This document shows positions 8,235 through 16,598 of a stretch of 63,375 nt of DNA, in pieces. Source of the DNA: Spirochaetales bacterium (GTDB lineage: Bacteria; Spirochaetota; Spirochaetia; SZUA-6; JAFGRV01); contig JAFGWI010000119.1 in assembly GCA_016937215.1 (NCBI GenBank), positions 1 through 63,375 of the forward strand, read 5' to 3'. The translations under genes were made by a program, and so were the position numbers. How positions within the stretch are numbered: the stretch's first letter is position 1; each line of letters opens with the position of its first letter. The notes beneath the pieces were generated by a model, which had not been told where the DNA came from, searched no databases, and was given only the letters and a program-made list of their open reading frames with translations.

Positions 8235-9704
8235 TCATCGATAAAAATCCAGCCATTTATCAGGAAAACTCCAGATATTTAATTCCTGATTATGAGGTGA
8301 TCGAAAGGCAGGCCCTCGCATTAAAGAGAATAGGGGAGGGCCCCAATAGCCATGATACTGAATCCAGGAAATCGAATCGCTAAGTATCTTTAAGCGATAA
8401 ACCTCGAGGTCCATTCTAATTTCACTGGAAGTTCGGTCGCTCCCCAAACGAAGCAACTTGTGATTGTCAAAATAGGCCTTATGTATACCTTTGGTAAAAT
8501 AACTACCATGCCCGCCTTTGGCAATATAAACCACTGGTCTGTTATTTTCCTTTTCAAGGTCATTATAGTTTTTCACAAAACCATAATAATGAGAAGAATA
8601 ACCAGCTTCAACAGGCTGTTGATTCTGATCAAGGCGAATCATTATCATTTCCCAATCAGCTTCGTGCACCAGCATCCCTGTGTCTCCAGCCTCACTGCCT
8701 AAAAAGAAAAACCAGTATTGGAGAATTATGCCTTGAGGGGTTTGGCATGCCCGGGCATAAACCATTTTTTCATACTCATTAGCAAAGGCCGCGGAAATAA
8801 TATCCGGCGGCTGCGCCAAACGCGTGTAATATTTCTTTCCAGGCTCCAAAGTACTTGATAAAAAATTAAGAGGCGCGGAGCTCACCTTTTTATCAAAGGC
8901 CCCCAAAAAACCATTGGATTCAAAAAGTTCGGCATGATCAAGATAGGCTTTCACATCAATCGGGATATAAGGATCATCCTGGGTCAAATAAATCACCGGA
9001 GCATAGCCTTCCAACAGCAACATGCTTTGCTCTGTATCAAGTGTAACCCCTGTTTTTGAAAAATCCTTTTGTTTTATTTCAGGAGCATATGAAAATGGAA
9101 TAAGCAAAATAGAAAGAGAAAAAATAATCACCAGGCAAATCAAAATGACGCGCCATTTTAGTGAAGTTATGAATATCCCAAAGAATTGATAAACATAGGT
9201 ATAGAATGAAATAATTATCAATACGAATGAAATGACTAAAAGGGGCAGACTTAGAAACCAAAGGTCAGGAAAAATAAACAAAACCATCGATGCCATCATG
9301 ATAAAGGTTCCGGCTTTTCCCCATATATTGGATTCCATAACCTTGCCTGTTTTAATTTTAATAAACAGCCCGCCAACAAGAATAAACAGATCACGGAGAC
9401 CGATCGTCAGAAAAACCCACCAGGGAACACCGCGGAACATAACAAGAGCTGCCAAAAGAATAAAAACAATAATCTTGTCTGCCAATGGATCAAGGATTCG
9501 TCCCAATTCGCTTTGCTGGTTTAATTTTCTCGCGAGGTATCCATCAAAAAAATCAGTGAGAAATACCAGAGTAAAAAAAACCAGGGTGATTATTTGACCT
9601 GCGAGGCTTTGCCATTGAAACAGAAAAAAAGCAAGGGGTGCAAAAAAAATGCGGCTTAAACTGAGGAGATTGGGAATTTTAAAAATATCTTTTTTCATGC
9701 TCAT
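8235..9704 (-). CDS. PgsA-like CDP-alcohol phosphatidyltransferase fused to a Vps62-like domain
   Basis: 489 residues. Residues 1-180 are a CDP-alcohol phosphatidyltransferase with the full motif DGYLAR, then G eight residues on, then DPLADK (about 50-78). They probably make phosphatidylglycerophosphate or a related lipid at the membrane. A further hydrophobic stretch around 185-205 leads to a C-terminal domain of about 280 residues. That domain carries HEADWEMIMIRL, YSSHYYGF and PVVYIAKGGHGSYF, the layout of Vps62-type domains (H-x-x-DWE, then VYxAxGxHxxYF). The fusion is unusual; the second half may act outside the membrane on the lipid product or on a glycan. Start ATG with GGAG five bases upstream. 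It could also be the cell's only PgsA. Confidence 0.75.
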   Translation of the reverse strand: MSMKKDIFKIPNLLSLSRIFFAPLAFFLFQWQSLAGQIITLVFFTLVFLTDFFDGYLARKLNQQSELGRILDPLADKIIVFILLAALVMFRGVPWWVFLTIGLRDLFILVGGLFIKIKTGKVMESNIWGKAGTFIMMASMVLFIFPDLWFLSLPLLVISFVLIIISFYTYVYQFFGIFITSLKWRVILICLVIIFSLSILLIPFSYAPEIKQKDFSKTGVTLDTEQSMLLLEGYAPVIYLTQDDPYIPIDVKAYLDHAELFESNGFLGAFDKKVSSAPLNFLSSTLEPGKKYYTRLAQPPDIISAAFANEYEKMVYARACQTPQGIILQYWFFFLGSEAGDTGMLVHEADWEMIMIRLDQNQQPVEAGYSSHYYGFVKNYNDLEKENNRPVVYIAKGGHGSYFTKGIHKAYFDNHKLLRLGSDRTSSEIRMDLEVYRLKILSDSISWIQYHGYWGPPLFSLMRGPAFRSPHNQELNIWSFPDKWLDFYR

Positions 9705-9900
9705 AGAAACTCCATGATGAATCTTTTCTATAAAAGAAATTATTAAGGCCTTTAAAGAACCTTCATTTTATTTCAAGTTGCAGGGCTTTACAGGCACCAT
9801 CGGTAATTAAATTATCATGAATTCCATATCTTGCAGCATAAACCTATCTTTTAGCATGGGCTTTTTCCGAAAAAAATTGAAAATAGGTTTTTTCGCCTTT
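9705..9900. other. Intergenic region upstream of the PgsA-Vps62 gene
   Basis: No gene. It contains the minus-strand promoter region of the PgsA-Vps62 gene (TATAGA near 9730, no clear -35 box). Confidence 0.3.
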
Positions 9901-9930
9901 TTTATAAAACCCCGTTACTAAAAAACGGGG
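9895..9930 (-). terminator. Rho-independent terminator of fprA
   Basis: CCCCGTT (9910-9916) pairs with AACGGGG (9924-9930). On the minus strand the stem is followed by TTTTATAAA. It lies 24 bases after the fprA stop. Confidence 0.65.
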
Positions 9931-9954
9931 CTTAAATTCTTAAATATGATATTC

Positions 9955-11154
9955 TTAAAATTTCTTTTTAAGTTCTTTGGCGAAATTACGGCCAAAGGCC
10001 GCGGCTTTTTCCAAAACCTCATCGGTCGGGCCGCCGGGAAAGCAGAAATCCTTTATCCAGTTCCATTTATCTCCAATAATCGACTTAAGTTCTTTCAACG
10101 CGCCGCCTGACCACCCATAGGAGCCAAACATGGCCACATCCTTGTTATTGACTCGTTTTTCAAGTGCCATTTTTACTAAATTCCGAACTGGTGGAAAACA
10201 AGCGACTTCATAGGTCGGCGCTCCGAGAATCACGCCTTTGCGCTTTAACATGGAAGGCAGAATGTAGGAAGTATGGGTACGAGCGCAGTCGAAAATTTCC
10301 ATTGGCACATTCTCTTCTGAAACACCATGGGCCACAGCGTTCATAACCTGTTCGGTATTGCCGTACATGGAACCATAAACCAGGGTTACGCCAAGCTCGC
10401 CGCCGGTTGACCCCCAATCAGACCATGTGGAGTAAAGATCAACAATTCGGCCCGGATCTTTTCGCCAGACAAGACCGTGGGAAGGACAAATGGTATCAAC
10501 TTCAATACCATTGAGCTTTTTTATCGCCTTTTTTACAGGTCCGGCAAATGTGGAAACAATGTTGGAATAATAGCGAAGTGATTGGGCCTCGTAAAAGTTC
10601 ATATTGTCACACTGGTCATCAAAAATAGTGCCGGTTAAAGCACCGTAACCGCCAAAGGCGTCGCAGGAAAAAAGTGTTTTTGTAGAAACTTCATAGGTCA
10701 CCATGGTTTCTGGCCAATGAACAAAGGGAGTGTAGACAAACTGGAGAGTCCGTTTACCAAGCTTTAGGGTTTCACCATCTTCTACCACCTGAAAATTAGT
10801 GGTGATTTGATAAAAGTCAGCCATCATTTCCTTGCACTTTTTGGTACCCAATATCTTGATATCAGGCACCATTTTAATCAAGGTTCGGAGAACACCAGTG
10901 TGATCAGGCTCCATATGATTAACAATAAGGTAATCTAATTTCTTGATATCCATTATCTGGGAAATCTGTGAAAAATAATCATCGGTTTTCATGGCTTTGG
11001 ATAAATCGATAATCGCCTTTTTTTCATCATTTATCAGATAGGAATTATAGGAAACACCTACGTTTTCAATAGGCCATATTCCTTCAAACAAATCAGTGGT
11101 ACGGTCATTTACTCCGACCCAGTATATATCTGGTTTTATGGATACAACAGACAT
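9955..11154 (-). CDS. fprA: Flavodiiron protein (FprA family)
   Basis: A-type flavoprotein that reduces oxygen to water and/or nitric oxide to nitrous oxide in anaerobes and microaerophiles. About 399 residues. The N-terminal beta-lactamase-like domain has the diiron ligands HMEPDH (H-x-E-x-D-H), HWPETM, CDAFG and the late His in SHG. The C-terminal flavodoxin domain has the FMN loop VYGSMYGNTEQ and FGSYGWSGG. No rubredoxin or flavin reductase domain is attached, so a separate electron donor is needed. The start at 11154 is set by GGAG seven to eight bases upstream. A 12-bp inverted repeat in the leader (11198-11231) may be a regulatory site. It suggests an oxygen-sensitive lifestyle. Confidence 0.92.
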   Translation of the reverse strand: MSVVSIKPDIYWVGVNDRTTDLFEGIWPIENVGVSYNSYLINDEKKAIIDLSKAMKTDDYFSQISQIMDIKKLDYLIVNHMEPDHTGVLRTLIKMVPDIKILGTKKCKEMMADFYQITTNFQVVEDGETLKLGKRTLQFVYTPFVHWPETMVTYEVSTKTLFSCDAFGGYGALTGTIFDDQCDNMNFYEAQSLRYYSNIVSTFAGPVKKAIKKLNGIEVDTICPSHGLVWRKDPGRIVDLYSTWSDWGSTGGELGVTLVYGSMYGNTEQVMNAVAHGVSEENVPMEIFDCARTHTSYILPSMLKRKGVILGAPTYEVACFPPVRNLVKMALEKRVNNKDVAMFGSYGWSGGALKELKSIIGDKWNWIKDFCFPGGPTDEVLEKAAAFGRNFAKELKKKF

Positions 11155-11197
11155 TTTTTCTCCTTTTGCAATTGGTTGAAATTTATTATCCTCAAGA

Positions 11198-11231
11198 GCT
11201 AATGGCAAAAGTCCTGACATTTGCCATTAGC
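11198..11231 (-). promoter_or_regulatory. 12-bp inverted repeat in the fprA leader
   Basis: GCTAATGGCAAA (11198-11209) and TTTGCCATTAGC (11220-11231) form a perfect 12-bp inverted repeat with a 10-base centre, 44 bases before the fprA start. There is no T-run after it on the minus strand, so it fits an operator or an RNA leader hairpin better than a terminator. Confidence 0.45.
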
Positions 11232-11297
11232 AGACAGCTGTAAATAATTACCTGATTATCCGGTATTACGCTAACTTATCCGCCATTTTTATAATTC

Positions 11298-11321
11298 TTG
11301 CAAAAACTCAGTTTTGCAAGA
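11298..11321. other. Short hairpin after the small lipoprotein gene
   Basis: CTTGCAAAA and TTTTGCAAG form a 9-bp stem with a 6-base loop, ten bases past the minus-strand lipoprotein stop. A similar but imperfect palindrome sits near 56494-56510. No clear T-run; the function is uncertain. Confidence 0.35.
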
Positions 11322-11331
11322 GCCTCTCAAA

Positions 11332-11694
11332 TTATTGCTTTTCCAGATTTTCCACAGCTTCATTCAAAAGCCTGGCAATTTCCTTTATAATTTCAGAAGG
11401 CATTTTCTTTAATTCCTTTTTGGCCATTTCAGCCACTTCTTCCATGTTTTCAAGTCGTTTGATCATGGAATTTAGTTCCTCAACCGAATCTTCCAGTTCA
11501 CTTAGGTTTTTGGCTGTTCGGTTTAGCAATTCACGCATTCTGTCCATTTCAGCTGAAGTCTTCTGTTCAGATTCAGCCATTCTCTTGGCCAAAACCTCTT
11601 CTGTGGTTATAAAGCCAAAGACCCCGGTGGAAGTACAGGAATTAAACACAAATGAACTTATTAAAATGACGATAAAAACCACTTTTTTCATCAC
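11332..11694 (-). CDS. Small coiled-coil lipoprotein
   Basis: 120 residues. Lipoprotein signal peptide MMKKVVFIVILISSFVFNSC with the lipid-bearing Cys at residue 20. From about residue 35 to the end it is a continuous heptad-rich helix (AEMDRMRELLNRTAKNLSEL, then VEELNSMIKRLENMEEVAEM), like Lpp-type or other envelope coiled coils. AGGAGGT precedes the ATG. No specific family recognised. It probably sits in the periplasm, anchored to a membrane, and could act as a spacer or scaffold. Confidence 0.75.
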   Translation of the reverse strand: MMKKVVFIVILISSFVFNSCTSTGVFGFITTEEVLAKRMAESEQKTSAEMDRMRELLNRTAKNLSELEDSVEELNSMIKRLENMEEVAEMAKKELKKMPSEIIKEIARLLNEAVENLEKQ

Positions 11695-12135
11695 TCACCT
11701 CCTAAAAGAGTTAAAATTTATCATTCTTGATAAAACATGTCAAGAATCATCAAAGGGCGTCAGCAAAACAAAAGCTCAGCTAAAGGGGAAAATACTTTAT
11801 GCATTTTATTCAATTTTTTGAATCGACTTTCTTTTCAGCCCGGGATCATTCAAAACACTAAAAGGATGAATCAAAAATTTAACAATCAAACCGAATAAAA
11901 ATTAACCAAAAAATAATGCCTTTTTACCAAATAGACAACAAAGCTATTTTATGATGTTTTCGAAGATCAGCAAGTCCCAGCTGGTCCAGGCACTTCCTTC
12001 AGCCAACTCCCCGAATAACTATCAAAGTTCTTTTCCTTTGAACAGGTCCTTCCGGCCGGGTGCCCCGGGGGACTGTTTTTTCATGTAAAAAAAGCCCTTT
12101 TTTTTTAATCATCGCCAGGAAAAGGCCCAATTGAA
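11695..12135. other. Intergenic region before the mla operon with a potentially structured segment
   Basis: About 440 bases without a supported gene. At about 11970-12085 the plus strand can fold with an outer stem AGTCCC/GGGGACT and an inner stem GGCAC/GTGCC, ending in a T-run. The reverse strand carries a short open stretch ELAEGSAWTSWDLLIFENII with no start. I cannot assign either to a family. The segment is more GC-rich than its flanks. Confidence 0.35.
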
Positions 12136-12164
12136 TTGCTTAAGCTTTTTTTTTCTTTTATAAT
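12136..12164 (+). promoter_or_regulatory. Sigma-70-type promoter of the mla operon
   Basis: TTGCTT (12136-12141), a 17-base spacer and TATAAT (12159-12164). The predicted start is about 12171, giving a short leader with AAAGGA before the mlaE ATG. Confidence 0.6.
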
Positions 12165-12184
12165 TTTAGGCTGAAAGGATAATC

Positions 12185-12961
12185 ATGCTAAGGGCAATCG
12201 GACACAGGTTTTTTAAAATGCTGCAACAAAGCTTATACGCTTTGGGTTTCTTTTTTCAGGTTCTAAGGGAGTCCTTATTTTTTCTCAGACGCCAAAAAGT
12301 TGCTTTTAAAGTTCTTACCATGCAGATTTATTTTACCGGGGTTAAAGCCTTGGGAATCATTACATTGATTGCCCTGGCCATTGGCGCGGCTATTTTAATC
12401 AATGGAATTGCTGTTTTACCTCAATTCGGGCAAGGAAACCTTGTTTATCTGATTTTGATTACCGTGATTACCCGTGAATTGGGGCCGGTTTTAACCGCTT
12501 TTATTGTTATAGCCCGTTCCGCCACAGCCATTGCCACTGAATTGGGCGACATGGTGGTTACTCATCAAATAGAGGCTTATGTTTCAATAGGCATTAATCC
12601 GGTTTCCTACCTGGTTGTTCCGCGTTTTTTAGGTGTGACCATTTCAACAATCTTGCTGACGATTTATTTTAATTTTATCGGGCTTTTCGCGGCTTTTTTT
12701 CTTACTCAGGTTATCAAGCCTATTCCTTTTTTTGATTATTTTTACAATTTATTTAATGCCTTAAAGGTTGTGGATGTGATTACCATGATCATGAAAAGCT
12801 TGGTTTTTGGAATCATTATCAGCATCACTGCTTCTTATTACGCTCTTAAGGTTCAGGTTGCGTCCACCGAGATTCCTGTGGCTGTTATTAAGGCAGTAGG
12901 CCAGGGTTTTGTTCTCTGCATTATCGCCGATGTTATTATCACCCTGGTGTATTATATTTAG
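12185..12961 (+). CDS. mlaE: MlaE/YrbE-family ABC transporter permease
   Basis: Integral membrane permease of an MCE-type phospholipid transporter, 258 residues. Family features: TRELGPVLTAFIVIARSATAIATELGDM, then QIEAYVSIGINPVSYLVVPRFLG, with about five hydrophobic segments. It is the first gene of a run with the ATPase and MCE genes, matching the usual MlaE-MlaF-MlaD set that moves phospholipids between inner and outer membrane. No MlaB, MlaC or MlaA follows; instead a TPR lipoprotein does, which may stand in as an envelope partner. Confidence 0.9.
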   Translation: MLRAIGHRFFKMLQQSLYALGFFFQVLRESLFFLRRQKVAFKVLTMQIYFTGVKALGIITLIALAIGAAILINGIAVLPQFGQGNLVYLILITVITRELGPVLTAFIVIARSATAIATELGDMVVTHQIEAYVSIGINPVSYLVVPRFLGVTISTILLTIYFNFIGLFAAFFLTQVIKPIPFFDYFYNLFNALKVVDVITMIMKSLVFGIIISITASYYALKVQVASTEIPVAVIKAVGQGFVLCIIADVIITLVYYI

Positions 12962-12974
12962 ATCGGGAGACCTA

Positions 12975-13757
12975 ATGAGAGAATTGATCTATCTTGATAA
13001 TGTGAGTTTTACTTCTGAAAATTTTGAAATTATTCGCGAAGTAAAGCTTTCTTTGCCTAAAAATCTCACAACGGTCATTATGGGGTCTTCAGGTTGCGGA
13101 AAAAGTACATTGCTGAAAATCGCGGCCGGGATTTACCCGCCTGATAGTGGGCTAGTTTATTTAAAGGATAAGGACCTTCTTGAATTAAATGAAAAGGAAA
13201 ATCGTGAATTCCGGAAAATAAGCGGTTTTGTGTTTCAGGATTCCGCCTTATTTGCCAATACCAATATTTATGAAAATATTGCTTTGCCATTAAAATATCA
13301 TTTTCCCAAATTATCAGCTAAAGAAGTTTCCGAAAGGGTGGAAGCTTTATGCGCGGAACTTGGCTTTCACGATTCCACCAGCCTCCGGCCAGCGCGTTTG
13401 TCCTTTGGGGAAAGAAAGGTCATTTCGTTTTTAAGGGCCATCGTTTGTGAGCCGGAAATTCTCTATCTTGATGATCCGACCCAGTCGGTGGATTCCCGTT
13501 TTCAGGAAAACATTATAAAGGTAATCAAACGCTTTAAAGACAAGGGAGCTTCCATTATTATGATTACCCATGACCCAAAACTGGTTTCGCAAATTGCCGA
13601 TTACCTGGTTATTGTAAAAAAAGGAGAAATCCTGGATGCCGGTGACTTTAATTCAGTCAAGCAGAATAAGGATCCCTATGCCCGGCAATTATTATCTCAG
13701 GTCCTGGGTGAAGCCGCTAGTTTTGATAATGATTTATTGGACTTGCTCAATGAATAA
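12975..13757 (+). CDS. mlaF: MlaF-family ABC transporter ATPase, with atypical Walker B
   Basis: ATPase subunit of the MCE transporter, 261 residues. Walker A is GSSGCGKST, the Q-loop is FQDSALF, the signature motif is LSFGE instead of LSGGQ, Walker B is ILYLDDPT and the H-loop is MITHD. The usual catalytic Glu after the Walker B Asp is Asp here, which in other ABC proteins slows hydrolysis. The ATG at 12975 follows GGGAG; the 13-base gap to mlaE shows an operon. Confidence 0.88.
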   Translation: MRELIYLDNVSFTSENFEIIREVKLSLPKNLTTVIMGSSGCGKSTLLKIAAGIYPPDSGLVYLKDKDLLELNEKENREFRKISGFVFQDSALFANTNIYENIALPLKYHFPKLSAKEVSERVEALCAELGFHDSTSLRPARLSFGERKVISFLRAIVCEPEILYLDDPTQSVDSRFQENIIKVIKRFKDKGASIIMITHDPKLVSQIADYLVIVKKGEILDAGDFNSVKQNKDPYARQLLSQVLGEAASFDNDLLDLLNE

Positions 13758-13869
13758 TCGCTTGGTTATTAAGATTATATCAAGATCCAAGACTCAATAG
13801 AGGGGCATAAAGGGCTATGTTTTTTTTGCGAATATTGACATGAGAAAGGATAAAGGCTAGACTTATACC

Positions 13870-15033
13870 ATGAAATTGAAAATGCCCATTGTCGACCAGA
13901 TTGTCGGTCTTTTTATAGTAATAGCCATTCTCGCCCTGGCAGGGCTTTTGATTTTAATCGGTATTAACCAGCGTTGGTTTGCCAAAAATTATAATTTTTC
14001 AACCCGTTTTAATTCAATGAGCGGTCTGGAAATGGGTATGTCCGTTACCCTTAAGGGCTTTGTAATCGGAAAAGTATCAGGGATTCAGATGAATCCCGAA
14101 GACCGTTTTGTGTATGTGGATTTTTATATTTATGATGAATTCTACAGTCATGTGGTCAAACCCAATTCCGTTATTCAGCTGCAAACCAGTCCCCTTGGAC
14201 TGGGAACCGCTCTTATTTTCAATCCTGGAAAATCCGAGACCAATATACCCCAGCCACCCCTTGCCGAAGGGAGCTTTATTTTTTCTAACCATATGGATGA
14301 AGGGAAACGGCTCTTGAGCCGGGGAATGGTTGAAGGGGCTGCATCGGAAGATACCCTTGGCTCTCTTATCGCGAGCATTGGTCCGATTTTATCCAATCTT
14401 GAACCGATTTTAGTGAACACCAATCAAATTCTGATTCATGTAAACGATGCCCTTGAAGGTTCACGAGACACCGCTCTTGGCAATACTCTCTACAATCTGG
14501 ATAAATCGGTGAATGAAATATACGTGGCCCTGGCAACAGTGAACAAGGGGCCTTCAGCGAATACAAGCGGCCCCTTGGGAACAGTTCTGACCAATGCCGC
14601 CAGCATGACCGATACCCTGAATCTTGAATTAAAAAGGCAACTTGAAACCTTAAACAGCACATTGATCAATCTTGAGGGAATAACAGCTAATCTCGATTCC
14701 TTGAGCAAGGATCCCAGAGGGCTGGCTGTTAAGCTGATTGATCCCAAGGGCTCTCTTAAAACCTTGCTTGATGATAATAATGCCATATATAATGACGTTA
14801 TCGAAATGATGAACAGTCTGGCCCAGATTGTTAATGAATTGGAAAGCCTATCGCGTTTCCTGACCGGGTCAACACCCCAGATATCAGGTATCCTTCAAGA
14901 AGGCCAAGATGTTCTTGACAAAAGCCAGGACGTAATGGAAGCTCTTATCAATAACCCCCTTTTAAGCGGCGGTGTAAGCGAAAAACAGGAAATGCCCAGC
15001 ACCTTTCAGAGTACCCGGGATGAGGATTTTTGA
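13870..15033 (+). CDS. mlaD: MlaD-family MCE-domain protein
   Basis: Substrate-binding MCE protein, 387 residues. One N-terminal membrane anchor (about 10-33) is followed by a single MCE domain (FSTRFNSMSGLEMGMSVTLK, then GKVSGIQM). A long C-terminal tail is predicted helical and Asn/Leu-rich (TNQILIHVNDALEG, LETLNSTLINLEGITANLDS). Six MCE subunits normally form a ring in the periplasm, and the tail may build a channel as in other long MCE proteins. The stop codon overlaps the next start (TGATG), so translation is coupled. Confidence 0.88.
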   Translation: MKLKMPIVDQIVGLFIVIAILALAGLLILIGINQRWFAKNYNFSTRFNSMSGLEMGMSVTLKGFVIGKVSGIQMNPEDRFVYVDFYIYDEFYSHVVKPNSVIQLQTSPLGLGTALIFNPGKSETNIPQPPLAEGSFIFSNHMDEGKRLLSRGMVEGAASEDTLGSLIASIGPILSNLEPILVNTNQILIHVNDALEGSRDTALGNTLYNLDKSVNEIYVALATVNKGPSANTSGPLGTVLTNAASMTDTLNLELKRQLETLNSTLINLEGITANLDSLSKDPRGLAVKLIDPKGSLKTLLDDNNAIYNDVIEMMNSLAQIVNELESLSRFLTGSTPQISGILQEGQDVLDKSQDVMEALINNPLLSGGVSEKQEMPSTFQSTRDEDF

Positions 15034-15998
15034 TGCGTATTTTATTTTTGTTTTGTTTAGCCATGTTTTTCTTCTCCTGTTCATCAGTTCCTTCACCTAA
15101 AGAGGAATTGATCGAGAAACAAAACCAGGCTGTGGAATTCGCCAACTATGGTAATGATTATTTTAACCAAGGGCTTTATGATCAGGCACTGGAATTCTTT
15201 AAATTGTCCCTGGCTTATAATGGTATTGTGTACAATGAAATGGGAGTAGCCCAAGCCTATAATGCCATTGGCAAGGTTTATATGGCCCAGGCAGATTACG
15301 AAAGCACACTCACCAGTTTTCAAAACGCCTATAATCTTGCTGAACGTATTGACCATAAACAACTGAAATTACGCAGTCTCAATAATATTGGCGAGCTCTA
15401 TTTACGCTTAAAGGATTTCAATAAAGCCCTTGAGTATTTTGAATCAGCCCTGAAAAATGAAGTGGTTGTTACGACTAAAGAAGATGTGGCAGTGGTTTAT
15501 CATAATCTGGGTATTGTTTACAAGCGCTTAGGTGACAGCACAAAGGCTTTGTCCTATTTTCAGAAAGCCCTTTCCATTAATCTGCAAAAAAAACTGGCCA
15601 TGGAAATTGCTTCCAATTATTATATGCTGGCATCGATTTATTCAGAAAAAGGCGATTTTATAAAGGCCATTGACATGGCTGAACAAGCTCTTAAGTATGA
15701 CAAAAAAGTTGAGAATTCCCTGGGAATCGCGAAAGATTATCAGGCCCTGGGCATTATTGCTCAAAAAAATGGACAAGGGGTAGATGCCTATTATTATCTC
15801 AAAATTGCCCATTTTATTTATCTGAATTTGGAAGTGGTTTATCCCAATTTTAAAACCACATCAGATTTAAAAGCTCTTTTAGAATTAATTTTGCCCCTGG
15901 CAGAGGAATTCGGCACATCCGATGATTATTCCTACTATAAACGACTACTGGCCTCAATTGAAAATAATAGTGTTAATGAAAATAAAGGGAAGGAATAG
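15033..15998 (+). CDS. TPR-repeat lipoprotein
   Basis: 321 residues. Lipoprotein signal with lipobox FFSC (Cys about 16) followed by at least six tetratricopeptide repeats (for example GNDYFNQGLYDQALEFFKLS, then AYNAIGKVYMAQADYESTL and YHNLGIVYKRLGDSTKALSY). TPR proteins are docking scaffolds. Coupling to mlaD by a one-base overlap suggests it serves the lipid transporter, perhaps as a periplasmic or outer-membrane partner. The start is the ATG at 15033. Confidence 0.85.
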   Translation: MRILFLFCLAMFFFSCSSVPSPKEELIEKQNQAVEFANYGNDYFNQGLYDQALEFFKLSLAYNGIVYNEMGVAQAYNAIGKVYMAQADYESTLTSFQNAYNLAERIDHKQLKLRSLNNIGELYLRLKDFNKALEYFESALKNEVVVTTKEDVAVVYHNLGIVYKRLGDSTKALSYFQKALSINLQKKLAMEIASNYYMLASIYSEKGDFIKAIDMAEQALKYDKKVENSLGIAKDYQALGIIAQKNGQGVDAYYYLKIAHFIYLNLEVVYPNFKTTSDLKALLELILPLAEEFGTSDDYSYYKRLLASIENNSVNENKGKE

Positions 15999-16020
15999 AC
16001 AGTTATTCTAAAAAAACATA

Positions 16021-16593
16021 ATGAATATACTAAAAAAAATCAGCCTGGGACTTACAGGTACAATCAAACAAATTCTTATCATTATTTTGACAATTCTCGT
16101 TTTTTGCGTCATTGGACTTGTCCTGTCTTTTCCGCTTTGGTACCTTTCCATTGAAGCACGTTTTTTGTTTAATATCCTGATCTTGATAATCGCCATAACG
16201 GGAATAGCTTATTTTGTCATCAATCAAATTCGCTTAACACCTCCCCAATTTATTATTTTGGACATCAGGAAAAAAGGAATTATCCTGATTAACCTGATGT
16301 TTTCAATCCTGAGTTTTATATTTTACGCTTTGCATTTGGAATATTTTATTTTTGTCGCCCCTTTTCTGATAATTCTATCCTTGGTTTTGAATCGGTTTTG
16401 GAAAGCCCCTTTTCAATTGGCCAGGAGTTTTAGTTTTTTCATCATTTTTATCAATTTTTTGTCCCTTATATACGAATTGGCTCTGGCTTATAAAACAGCC
16501 ATGTATTGGCTGGTTCTTCTGCTGGTTCTTCTATTTATACCTATGTTCGGTTATTTTCTCTATGAAAACCGCAGAAACCCCCAGGACGGTTGA
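16021..16593 (+). CDS. Polytopic membrane protein of unknown function
   Basis: 190 residues, mostly hydrophobic, with about five or six membrane segments (for example ILIIILTILVFCVIGLVLSF and FIVNVLLYAL-like stretches) and a basic C-terminus (YENRRNP). No family recognised. It sits between the TPR lipoprotein and an M23 peptidase in the same direction with short gaps, so it is probably part of the envelope operon. The ribosome site is weak. Confidence 0.65.
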   Translation: MNILKKISLGLTGTIKQILIIILTILVFCVIGLVLSFPLWYLSIEARFLFNILILIIAITGIAYFVINQIRLTPPQFIILDIRKKGIILINLMFSILSFIFYALHLEYFIFVAPFLIILSLVLNRFWKAPFQLARSFSFFIIFINFLSLIYELALAYKTAMYWLVLLLVLLFIPMFGYFLYENRRNPQDG

Positions 16594-16598
16594 ATTTG

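Noticed and set aside
11940-12010. Minus-strand coding remnant ELAEGSAWTSWDLLIFENII
   Set aside because: No start codon, a stop just upstream in frame and no family match; too short to call a pseudogene.
11960-12090. Signal recognition particle (4.5S) RNA
   Set aside because: Size and GC content were suggestive, but the conserved CAGGTCCGGAAGGAAGCAG-type core is absent on both strands.
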